Below are positions 1-11,912 of a DNA stretch of 64,000 bases, in pieces. Under the pieces are notes generated by a model, which was not told where the DNA came from, did no database searches, and saw only the letters and a list, made by a program, of their open reading frames with translations. The stretch comes from Glandiceps talaboti (taxonomy: Eukaryota; Hemichordata; Enteropneusta; Spengelidae), in the NCBI RefSeq assembly GCF_964340395.1, contig NC_135566.1, positions 10,364,001 to 10,428,000 of the forward strand, written 5' to 3'. A program made the position numbers and the translations under genes. Position 1 is the stretch's first letter, and each line of letters begins with the position of its first letter.

Positions 1-329
1 CTAACAATATTTTGTCAATTTATGTGATCAAATGCTTTGATCATATTATACCTCATTTGAACACATAATCTAAACACATGTAAATATATTTAATCAAGAA
101 AATTGTTTGAATTATATACTTCTAACAGGTAGCCTACATGTATTTCAATGTAGTGTTCTTTAATATCTTTATTACACTTATACATGTATACCAAAATAGA
201 AGTGTCAATTTTCAATTTGTAGTAATAAAGACTAGCTTAGCTTAGCTTGGCTTGGCTTGGCACTTATTTTAATATTCACTCATTACAAAGGTATTGATGC
301 AAGTACATGTAGCATGAAAGGTCCAGGCA

Positions 330-680
330 TTCATTTCGCTTCTATAAGAGTGGTCGGCTTGGAATCTGCAGGTGGCAGGTTCAAGCCCCATTGTTGCTGT
401 TTGTTTCTGAGTGGCTAAAGTCCTTGGGTAAGATTTGAACCACGACTGTGCTTCAGTCAACCCAGCTGTATAATTGGGTACCTGATAGGATAGAGGTTGC
501 AATGTGAATGCTTTAATCCTATGCACTTATAAAGGCAGCAATGGATTGTATGCTCCCCAAGGAGTTGAGGAAGTATAAAGGGCTGCTGTGCCGATATAGA
601 TCCATGCCAGGGGTACTAATTGTAAAGCGCTACAGAGTGGGAAAGTGCTGTATAAAAACCAACATTATTATTATCATTAT
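330..680 (+). mobile_element. tRNA-derived SINE, copy 1 (fullest)
   Basis: Head: a Pol III B-box-like GGTTCAAGCCC at 378-388 and an A-box-like TGGTCGGCTTG at 351-361. The body includes CAATGGATTGTATGCTCCCC. The 3' end reads GTGCTGTATAAAAACCAAC followed by an ATTATTATT tail at 662-680. The body and tail recur in reverse orientation at 41705-41953 and 49541-49735, which shows a dispersed family. A simple-repeat tail suggests mobilisation by a LINE with that kind of 3' end (inference). Confidence 0.75.
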
Positions 681-1490
681 AAGCACTCTCTCACGTTAGC
701 GAGTGGTTACATCAGCAGACCGAAGGCTGGACCTTTCAGACTTGTTTACACATAATACATCATCTGTAATATTATCTGTACACGTGGATTTGTGAAGTCA
801 TACACAATTTATTTGTACCGTAGCATAGACAAACTAAGGTCCACATATATGCCTGTACACATGTACCTGTACATGTATGTATGCATTTATACAATTTACA
901 TGTACATATATGTATGTGTATGCATATATTACAATTTACATTGTACATGTATTCATAAAGACTCACTGATTTTGTTTATTTTCCTGCAAAACAAAAGTAT
1001 GTAGTGACTAAAATACCTTCTAGTACACAATATACCAGTCTGGTAATTGGTAAAAATTAATCTTTGTGAACTAGCTGAAGACTGCAAAAATGCAAATTAA
1101 AAAAAAATTATTGGCATAAATATCTATGTTTACAGTGTACACATAGACAATGATATACAATTGATAGCATGTGTATGTACAATTTACATGTACACTTGTA
1201 TATTTACATATTGCATGTGTACATAAATGCAGTTTACATATATAGTACAGGTATATTTAGTGTAGCTGCCACACCTTAAGTCTGTAAGGTATGCCATGAT
1301 GGGACACATCGGTGAGGGCAGAATGACATGAAGTATCTTAAAGTCTTTTAGACCCTCGGGTAATTCTGCTATCTTTAAAAGTAACAACAGGTTGCATAGC
1401 ACTAAAGGCACTGTTGATGGCTTACCATGGCACTAGATGATATATGTGTGCATGTACATGTATACAGTTTACATGTACACGTGTGTGCAT

Positions 1491-1494
<4 letters not shown>

Positions 1495-1550
<56 letters not shown>

Positions 1551-1569
1551 ACCCTAGGGGGGGGGGGGG
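1495..1569. repeat. (GT)n microsatellite plus G-tract
   Basis: Uninterrupted GT dinucleotides run to about 1549 and are followed by a pure G-run (1557-1569). This explains the long CVCV/HTHT open frames on both strands. Confidence 0.95.
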
Positions 1570-2334
1570 TACCACTTGCCAGGTCTGGTATGGGTATGCA
1601 GCCAATGCTATCAACCCCAGACCCCATTTTAGACCCATTTTGACCAAAAACCAATACCCCATTTTAGACCATTCAATTTTTTAGAAGACCCCATTGTAGA
1701 CCACAATACTTAATTACCAATATGAAAATGTCAACTAGTGAAGTAGCTGGTGGAAATTCCGAGGGAAATTCCCAGAAATTTTTAACTTGTCGAGGGTTTA
1801 TTATGGGGTTCTTTCCAGGACTCCATTTTAGACCAAACAAAATAAAAAATTGTGTAAAGTGGATCAAATTTTAGACTCCTTATCTCTAAAAATACAGTAC
1901 CCATATTAGACTAAAGGCCAAAAAAACCCACCCCAAAGGGCAAAAACCCCCACCCCAAAGGGCAAATACCCTACCCCAAAGGGTAGCACATACACCCAAT
2001 AAACAGGAGTACCCCACGGTGTGACATGTGCAAACCTTTGTATGTGTATTGTCCAGGATACATTTGTCGTACATGTAATATGTGCATACATGTATGAAGG
2101 ACTGTACACACACACACGTATAAATTAATGTATTAGAACTTAATACAAATGTACATATGATGGTAATACTACACATATTATTATTGGCATAACTGATGTA
2201 ATGTAGCTACGTCTATGTGTTCCTAATGAATGCACATGTAATATGATGCATAGTACATAATACATAGCCACATCACAAAGCAATATATTCCCACTTGTCA
2301 AGTAGCAGTCAATCCTAGACATTAACGTAATGCC

Positions 2335-2820
2335 CAATCTGATTAAAATCCGATATTATGCATTTCGCGATTTCTTTTTACATGTAACTCTTACGTTTAC
2401 TGTGGTTTGTTCTTTTGTGAGTGCTTGTTACATACATCTGACACAACTCCATAGGTTTACCTGAACCCAATCTCGTACTTACGTGTAGCCAATCAGAATC
2501 CATCTTACTGTATATACATTGTACTCAACGTTCGAAATTGAAAGAAAGAACCGCCAAACAGTAACGATAACATCGGTGTCTACACTCTTTGCTCGTGTTC
2601 TTTTCGAACAGAGTGCTCTGAAGTACTGTACCTGTATGTTTTGACGCATTACGCATTCTCATTCGTGAGTGAATCCACTCAGTGCCAAGATTTGATACGG
2701 GAACGCATGTGGTTGTGTCACATGTATGTAACAAGCGTTCACAAAAGAACAAACGACAGTGAACATAACAGCCAAAAAGAAATCGCGAAGTGTAAAATAC
2801 ATTGGATTTTAATCAGATTG
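2335..2820. mobile_element. Foldback/MITE-like element, 17-bp perfect TIR
   Basis: The left end 2335-2351 reads CAATCTGATTAAAATCC and the right end 2804-2820 is its exact reverse complement. Further in, the arms continue to pair imperfectly. TTCGCGATTTCTTTTT near 2363-2378 pairs with 2774-2788, and a block around TTTGTTCTTTTGTGAG(T)GCTTGTTACATACAT pairs with 2720-2755. No transposase is encoded. A much shorter relative with nearly the same TIR lies at 29293-29373. Confidence 0.8.
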
Positions 2821-5161
2821 TGTAAATGCCATAACTTTCAGGCAACCAAACCTGGTATGTACAATGTATGCACAAAAGTAGTACTACATACAATTATACT
2901 ATGTACATGCTGTCATCAGTAAAATATTGAATATTATCATATTAAATAAAACACATATGGTACTGTACAAAAACAATCAATATTTGACCACGCTAGAAAT
3001 ATAAAAAAAATGACATTTGAAGTTGGAGGACTGTTTGTACTGGTGATGAGAAAATCAATACAACTTGTAGATTCCAGCCAGGTAGTTTGCCAATCTCATG
3101 TCAGTTGTGTGATATACAACCCAATATCTTTCACCTTGTTAGAATTAGTCATTGGGTTTAGCTTTCATTAAATTACAATGCATTCTTGTAAGTGCATACA
3201 TGTGTACACGTACAAATGTATCTCCATAGTCAAGGATTGATGTATTTCTACAGCTGGCATGGCAGTCAAATCATCATTTGAATACTCATATCCCCGGAAA
3301 CAGGTTGTAGTTGTATATAAAAAGGGAAAAAAAGAAGCCAGGGAACATATTTTTTTTAAAGTCCATTTCCATGTAATATCTGTCCATAATACAAAGCTGT
3401 GAACTGCACCTTTCAACTTTTTCTACGTTTGGTGTACTCACATAGAAGTACATGTAGAGTAGGGAATCATGACTCGCAAGTTATCAAAATTTGGCTATCA
3501 TTAGAGGGCACACTGTACTGTACATGTACAGATAATAAAGGTTTGATATAACCTGTGTAGATACTACATGAATATATAACAACCTGAGAATTAGATTGCT
3601 TTCTGAAACGGCTGATAAATTCATGGTTTGAAGATGTCATTCTGACTGAAGTGACTATCAGTATACATCAAGTTTGACAGTACGTTTTCAGTCTATTGCA
3701 CGCATACACAAACCTTAATGTAAGTCAGTCACTCACTCACAGAAAGTAGTATTATTGATTCCTACTAATGCTAGAATCAGCCACCTACATGCTAGTTCTC
3801 ATATTGATTAGCGGCAAGCATTGCCACATAAAATGCGGATAAAACCGTCTGTGCCTGTGAGACAAACTATACTTACTTACAAAGGAATTATTAAGTCACA
3901 TCTGCGATATCTCGGTGATCAATAATACTAGAAATATTTGTATGACTTGAGTTTCAATAACTTCATAAATAAATAATATCCTTCAGGAAATAATGACGAA
4001 TTTGCATAACGATGAATACATGTTCATCAATTTCTATTATTTATTGTAAAATTATCCTGAATTGTGCTCAGGAGAATTTAGTAGACTTGTTCGATTGTGA
4101 AAGAGTCACCATTTTGAACTTGATTGATTCAGAAAACATTTGGCATGCATAGAGAAAGGTATCGCATCTCAAGGAGATTGAAACCACTTGATGATAATAA
4201 CTAGAGAGAATCTATAAGTGAAACGTGACTGCCCAAAGGAAACTCTTGAGAGGAAGGAAGCATGAAGAAGATACAGACAGAGTAACTACATGTACAGTAT
4301 GAGGGGGTGTGTAAGGTCAAGAAGAAATGATAGTATTTGTGATAGTCTTGTAATTTGTGTTGTCATGGTTATGTGATTTGAAGTGTTTGGTTTAAAAGGA
4401 TAGCCGTGATAATGAATAAAGTGGATAGATTGAAGTAGTCTAGATGTTGTACAAACCAATACTACAGGAGATTTCATCATAACTTGCAAACGCTATTAAA
4501 TAATGTATCACAAGATCAGTTAGCCTGTAAGATGCAAGTGTTGTTTCTACTTATATATATATATATATATGTAATACACTCAGTGAGACTGATCACAAGG
4601 TTTCATGTTGAGATAGACACAATAAAGATAACACACAATCATTCCTTACATAGTATCTGCTCTGTATTTTGTTAATCCTCATGGTATATGTAAGGGTACC
4701 TAAGACATTAAACTGAGACCAGAACTGAGAGTCATGATCAGAAGGCAAAAAATCGCCATTTGAGACCAGTCTCAGAAGGCAATATAGCTAATAGATGTAA
4801 TGTCATATTTAATACATGAAGACATATTTCATGTAGGAGTGCGTAGTGAAAGGCATACAGATGAAGGAGTAACAGCTTTGATAGAGACCTACCTGATATT
4901 ATAACAAATGACTACATGAGTTAGTTGAACAGTTTCAAGTGTCGTATGTAATCACTAATTTGGTGTCTGCTTACTCGCTAACTATTCTCATACAAGTTAT
5001 GATATTTAAACATAATATTTATCATGTATACATGTATATCAATGTATCATACCTGTATTGGGGACGTGACCCTTCAAGTTGGGATGTTATGCAATGTATG
5101 CTATCCTCTTGCCAATGTCAGGTAGATAACCATTTGATTCTCAACACCGACAATTAGATGT

Positions 5162-5278
5162 TATTCCCCAATATATTTCTTCGGTCAGCCAAGGAAAATA
5201 TGAGTGACCTAAGGCAGCTTTGTCACTACGAGTCGCTAGACGAGTCAAGTGTTTTTGACGAAAAATATTGGAGAATTA
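5162..5278. mobile_element. Short MITE with ATTCCCCAATAT termini
   Basis: TATTCCCCAATAT at 5162-5174 is mirrored by ATATTGGAGAATTA at 5265-5278, with weaker pairing just inside. A truncated relative (TTATTCCCCAATATTTTTTG...CCCAGGAAAATAT) is at 49502-49541, next to a SINE. The ATG that opens a reading frame at 5158 lies at this element's edge, so that frame is largely transposon sequence. Confidence 0.65.
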
Positions 5279-5434
5279 TACCAGCACCAATAATATCAAA
5301 GAAAACTGTTTCAATCTATCTACTGTGGACATTGATCATTCAATTATTTAATTATTCAGCGTTATGTTTTTTGGAACCATGACTAACATATTCTCCATAG
5401 TTAATTGTTGTTTCTGTTTTTGTTTTTTTAACAG

Positions 5435-6298
5435 ATGCCCAGAGCTGACTAGCAATTATAGTATAGCTATTCCCATCTATGAAGGCATTTTGTCACTCTT
5501 TGTACTAGCAAATTTCTTCCTTGCAACATGCATGGATCCTGGCATTTACCCAAAATGTAAGTCATGATTTATTTGTTACCTTTCTATCATTTTGTTAATC
5601 ACAGATATCATCATAAATATACCAATATTAGCTGTTAGCTGTCATAAAATGTTGGCATCATATTTTTAATGTTATGTTTCCCAAATAAAGTGAATTTTTT
5701 TAATTCTGTGGAATTGAATTCATGACACAAACTATTTTAATCTCAACTGTCATCCTAATAATGCATCGATGTAGCATGTCAACTGACCGTAAAAAGGTGT
5801 CATTTCTAAGGCTAAGTAACCAAAGTGATAATATTGTAATTTAGTTTGAGACAATTACAGTTAAGACGTCTATTTCAGAAGTAATTTGGTTAATTGAAAT
5901 TCTTGTCACTGGTCTATTACTGTAGAAGTCATCATTGTGTCATATCAGTACATAACCCTTTGATTCAAATGATGGAATTGAAGATAAAGTGAATTTCATC
6001 AGTGGCCGCTGCATAATTCAGTTACTCTATGTGGCCACTGCAAAATTCAGTGACTTTGTGGTCACTGCTCAGTTCAGTGACTCTCTGTGGCCACTGCTAA
6101 ATTTTTTGTCAGATGTGGGAAGTAGCGATCACCTGGAACAAACAATGCAAAGCGTTACAAACAACGCAACGTAATTCAAGAAGAACATCAAGACAAATCT
6201 GTTTGCAAGAGCTTTCTCTATCTTTTTTACATTGATCTACTATTGTTCCTGTTCAGCGCCATAGAACATCGTATTGGATTTTGGCGCTATGCAAATTC

Positions 6299-6357
<59 letters not shown>

Positions 6358-9300
6358 AGCATTGAAAACATTGAAGGGTCGGTTTCTTTCCAGTGAGGCC
6401 CTCATACATCAAATCAACAATCACGCAAAAGTCCACCTATAAAATTCTAAAATACATTAAAATATAAAAATACACACATTGTGACATTATACCTCCAGAT
6501 GTATAAAGTAAAAGTTAGGCAGAAAAATTGTCTCTGTCAAAGTTTCAGCATGCTTGCCACATCAGCCTTTCAGGTTCATACATATACGGTAGTTCTCCAG
6601 GGTTCCATAAATTAATCATCATCATCATATTTGATGTCCAGTGAGGCAAATGGAACCATTAGGGGAAAGGTATTTGTGACCCAAATTGAAGAAATTATGT
6701 TTGCCATGCATGGTTTGAAAATCAATGGAGCCTTAGTGTCCGTAGTGCAGTTTCAAACTCATGTATGGTTTCGAAAATCAATGGAGCCTAAGTGTCCGTA
6801 GTGCAGTTTCAAACTCATGTATGGTTTCGAAAATCAATGGAGCCTTAGTGTCCGTAGTGCAGTTTCAAACTCATGTATGGTTTCAAAAATCAATGGAGCC
6901 TAAGTGTCCGTAGTGCAGTTTCAAACTCATGCCTGGTTTTGAAAATCAATGGAGCCTAAGTGTCCGTAGTGCAGTTTCAAACTCATGCCTGGTTTTGAAA
7001 ATCAATGGAGCCTAAGTGTCCGTAGTGCAGTTTCAAACCTGATGGGATTTGCTAAGGATTGATGTATTACCACTAGTCACCCAAATAGTGTAATCTATCA
7101 TCACATGTAATATCAGTTTTTATGTAGTATTGAATACAAACAATTCATTTTAAACTCGTGGTCGTATATCATCATTCTAATTTGGATATCTGACGTCTCA
7201 TAATGTAGAGTTTATTTGAAACAAATGACTGATTTTGAGCAATATACATGTCATAGTATACAACATACATCAATATTAATGAAACGTTATTGCATATTAT
7301 ATGATTGATGATAATGCCAATTTGTTGTACATATGTGGAGTAATATTATACTTTTCAATATAGTACTAGTAGATTTGTTTATTACTGCTGCGTGTACTCG
7401 GGGTAGAGCATATATTTGTTTCAATTTTGTCTAAATTTATATTGCATGTTAATTTATCATTGCTGGTAATCAAAGACATAGTTGAGTGAACTGTAGTTGA
7501 ACACAAAGTTCATGGGTCAAATATAACACAAACTGTACCAGTCATATTCAAAGGTGCTACATTTTGTGTATAGCGCCCTCAGTGGTTAAAAAAGGACTTG
7601 TCAGTTGAACGTGATTCCTTGCTACACTGCAAATACTACAAGGGGTAGACTACAAGAAGTATTTGCTTAATAATGTATGTTGAGAACAGACATTTTTGCA
7701 TGCACATTATAAAACCAAAATGGATATTTTTTTAGCATTTGATGAAAATAGCATCCTCAAACTTAGCAGATGGCAGAAGGGATGTTGTCCATACAAGTAA
7801 CTATGTGTGTCCTTTATGACAAAGTGTCATGGCAGTGTTGTGTGAGGCATACAAATGATGGCATTAATGACATACTATTGTCCAATGTTTGTTTTTTTTG
7901 TGCAGCACCTGGAGATGAAGATAAAGACGATGATTTCAAAGCTCCTCTTTATAAAACAGTAGAAATTCAGGGTATCCAAGTGCGGATGAAATGGTGCACA
8001 ACATGTAATTTTTACAGACCGCCGAGATGTTCACATTGTAGTGTTTGTAATAATTGTATAGAGGTAAGGATAAAAGACAAGTTGTCTGTACTCAGTGTCG
8101 ATGTCCACAACATTATTCTGTTGTAAGGGGCCACATCAAAATATCAATGTAAGAGAAAAAATGAATTCTTTTAGTTTTTCCTCAGACCCCTTCTATAGTG
8201 TGCCCTCTAATGATAGCCAAATTTCGTTGTTGTGGGTCAGTATGATAAAAACTGGCATTTCTTGTGAGTCACCACATAGTAAGAGATAGGGGAACACCAA
8301 ACTTTGGTGCGTCACTAGAATAGAAATTGTGTGTGTCAGTGGCACGTCAAATTGGCTTGGAGGGCACACTGCCCTTTCACTCCTTTCAAACTTACACATA
8401 ACTTACAAAATGTTCTATACGTGAAAGAAAAATGTATTCCCCATTCACTGTTCAATATACCGTAGGTGCATGCCATGGGCACATATTGCATCATGGGAGT
8501 CAGTAGACATGCGCACGATAATAGCAAAACATAAATTATCCTTGGTTGTTTTATATGTAGGTAATAAGTGCTTTAGGAGTCAGGACAATTTATATTCAGA
8601 ATTTGCATATACAGATATGAAAATACACAGTTTCTTGACATTACAGGTTTAGGTAATGATTTGGTGATTTCATTCATCGACTTATAAAAAGTGAAAACTT
8701 TTTATTGATGATATGTTTGTGTTTGTGTTTTGCAGAGATTTGATCACCATTGTCCATGGGTTAATAATTGTGTTGGAAAGAGGAACTACAGATATTTCTT
8801 CCAGTTTCTATTGTCTCTGACAATACACATCTTTTCAGTATTTGCATTTACCCTAGTCTATGTACTAGATAACACAGACAATTTAGCAACACCACATAAT
8901 ATCATATGGTATCCTTTTCACTATTTTTACTAACCATCTAACAGGGCTCAAAATTAACAGTAGTCCAGTGTCCACAGACTACCAATTCTTGTCATGGGGC
9001 TACCATATTTTGCAGCTGGTAGCCCACTCAGGCTACCACTGATTATGCGATGATTTAAAAGATCGAAGATTAACAGACATAAAGTATTTTTTATAAGACA
9101 CTTATTTCCAATAGAGGAACTCTGTTTTTAGTTCAGGAATATGGGACTATTGGTCACCATCCTTGGAACTACCGTGTTCAGCCTGCTAGGACTACCAAAG
9201 AAAAAAAGTTAATTTCAAGCTCTGATGGGTTCTTCTACAGTGTATCTGTGTGTTCGTCCACAGCTGTTGCTCTCTGCCATGCCTCGGTTTAGTGTTAGTC

Positions 9301-11834
9301 CTCCCCAGATGGGAACCTGCCAGATGCAAGCCCCAGCTCGGACTGTTAGAATGATTCTAGCCATCCATCTGCAATTGTTTCTCTGTCGTTCCTCGGCCAA
9401 GTGTTTGCAAATATTGCATAAAAAGTGATGTCCCATTTCATGTTTGTATATTGATATAATGTCAATTTTAGTATGTTGAACTTAGCTGAATGGTGACCAG
9501 TTTTGTGCAAACATTCACTATTTGTGCAATATTTTGGAAATTATAATGCATAGTGACTTGAAATTTTAATAATATGAATCATATTTTTTGTGATAAAAAA
9601 TAAGAGGGGTACATTCCTTAACTTAAGTTACTCTTCAGTATAATAAACATGGTGATCATAGGGTTATGTGCAGTACCAGTGGTAGGCTTAGCAAGTTTTC
9701 ACCTTGTGCTGGTGTCTAGAGGAAGAACAACAAATGAACAGGTATGTACAGTATCTTCTAGTATTTTATCACCTGCAAAAAGCTATATAAAAAATGTGTA
9801 AAAATTGTCATTATACTTTAACAAACATTGTCCACATTTGATTAATATTTTGCAGTGTATTCAGTTTCAAACACAGACTTGGTCAAAGTTGTTTCACATT
9901 GATTTTTCAAGTAGGAGGCCATGATAAAATTGTTTTATAAATTAAAAATCCAAAATATATACCAAATCGTCATCCATATGGCCACTCTAATACATTAGAG
10001 TGTTTTTTAGACCATCAACTTTTCCATGTTGACTACAGGTACCAATAACATATACTATGCTACTTTGACAGGTGACTGGTAAATTTCATAGTGGTCACAA
10101 TCCATTTACTAAAGGGTGCAGGAATAACTTTTCAAGTGCATTGTGTAGTCCACAGTATCCAAGGTAGGACTTGTTACTTTCAGTCATCAGATGCTAACTA
10201 TTTTTAGGGTGATTGGTTGTGATATGGTGATTCAATGGAGTGATGGGTGATAACATATAATGTATGAAGTGACTTTGTACAAGCCAAGATTATTATACAG
10301 AATATTTTTTTATCACAACTAAACAGTAGTACTATGTAGACATGACAGATTTTTTTTGGTACAATTTTCACTATAACTATGTTGTAGTTTGTCTTGTCAC
10401 CATGGTAATTGATTTAAAAGATGCAGCTGAGGACAAAATATCATTTGTTTGCCAAAAAAAAGTGTACTGTTTATCCATTGAACTAGTAGAGCACTTCTGT
10501 AACTATTTGGTTTAAATGTTGGAGCATACCATAAGTACATTTTTTTTGCTTCACTTCCTGTTTGTTCTTGTGTTACAGTTACATGAAACATGTAAAGAGG
10601 AAGAACAAGACATTGTCTGTGAGGGCAGAATACAGACCTACACCAGTATCAGATAGTCAAGTTAACCTTAGGATAGAAGGCAATGGATTGCCACCTAAAC
10701 CTAGAAATGATATATATAAGGTATGTATACTCAAACTAAGACGGCTCTCATGTGAGAATGAATATTTTTTTAGACTCTGGCTTCATAGTTACAAAATGAA
10801 AATTTCTACTGGATCAAACATTTCTTGAAAGCAAATCTCTAGTTTTTGCAGACATTTCATCAGTCAAGGGGAGTTCGACAACAAACAATTCCAATGTTGT
10901 GTTTGGAACCAAAAGTTTACTTTTATAGAATAGTTAGTTCCTACTTCAATCTTACCCAATTAATCAACTGTACATCAGATTTCAATATCTTAAAATTATT
11001 TTCGTGTATGTTTTTCATGTTCTCTTCTTCATGATGTGATATTATTCTAGGGTGGTTTCATTTTTTAGTCCAGAGAAACACCAACATGACTAACAAACAA
11101 GCTTGTGATTCATCACTGATAAGTTATGATAGAGCACTTTTCAAAGTTATGATCTGAGAGGCCTGCGTAGAGTTATTAATTCAATCAATGGATTGAACTA
11201 ATTTACCGTTACTCCATAATTAGACATTTGTCTCGTTACTTTTGGGGGGGGGGGGGGGCATTGAAGTTATTGATATATTTCAGCTGAATAATGAAAACTG
11301 AGGAATGATAAATTCCCTTTACAGTGTGGAGGTTGAATTAATGAAATCTGTTTCTTTTTTTTTGATACATTTGACTCAAGTGAAAATACTTGCATCGTAT
11401 GTACATACATACGTACGTACGTACGTACGTATGTACGTACGTACGTACGTACATACGTATGTACGTACATACATACATACATACATACATACATACATAC
11501 ATACATACATACATACATACATACATACATACATACATACATACATACATACATACATACATACATACATACATACACACATGTACATACATACATACAT
11601 ACATACATACATACATACATACATACTTACATACACAAACACACAGTATCAAGCAAGATACACAGGAGCCATTACACAGTGTTACACGCTGTTGCGATAG
11701 CCAGTTAGTCGTCTGAAACAGCATGAAACACTGTGTTAACGGCTCCTGTGCATCTTGTTATTTACACTGCTCTACATACATACATATGTATTGAGTACTG
11801 TTTACTCCAGCATAGATATTTTGTATATACTGAG

Positions 11835-11912
<78 letters not shown>

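Larger units (their letters stand above)
1..5434. other. Gene-poor upstream region, mostly repeats
   Basis: No coding exon could be supported here. The stretch holds a SINE copy (330-680), a GT microsatellite and G-tract (1495-1569), imprecise tandem repeats rich in CCCCATTTTAGACC (about 1615-1870) and CCCCAAAGGG (1930-1990), a foldback element (2335-2820) and a short MITE (5162-5278). The missing first coding exon of the palmitoyltransferase gene may lie here or before the window starts. I did not find an AKYIP-like start followed by a first membrane segment. Confidence 0.6.

Noticed and set aside
378-388. Stand-alone tRNA gene from the B-box-like sequence.
   Set aside because: No cloverleaf can be drawn around it, and the downstream sequence matches a dispersed family, so it is a SINE head.
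5158-5381. Open frame just before the first ZDHHC exon, with a hydrophobic stretch, as a possible first coding exon.
   Set aside because: Its first 40 codons are the MITE at 5162-5278, the only phase-compatible donor (GTTATG at 5353) is poor, and the intron would be about 80 bases in a gene whose other introns are mostly far longer. No AKYIP-like motif.
6705-7036. CRISPR-like spacing of repeats and spacers.
   Set aside because: Direct tandem repeats with no unique spacers in an animal intron, so this is a minisatellite.
9215-9436. GC-richer open frames on both strands in a ZDHHC intron.
   Set aside because: Antisense frames of equal length without motifs. Probably a transposon fragment, but I could not assign it.
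11267-11724. Several 88-131-codon frames on both strands.
   Set aside because: They are translations of the tetranucleotide array (repeating MYVC/HTYI), not genes.
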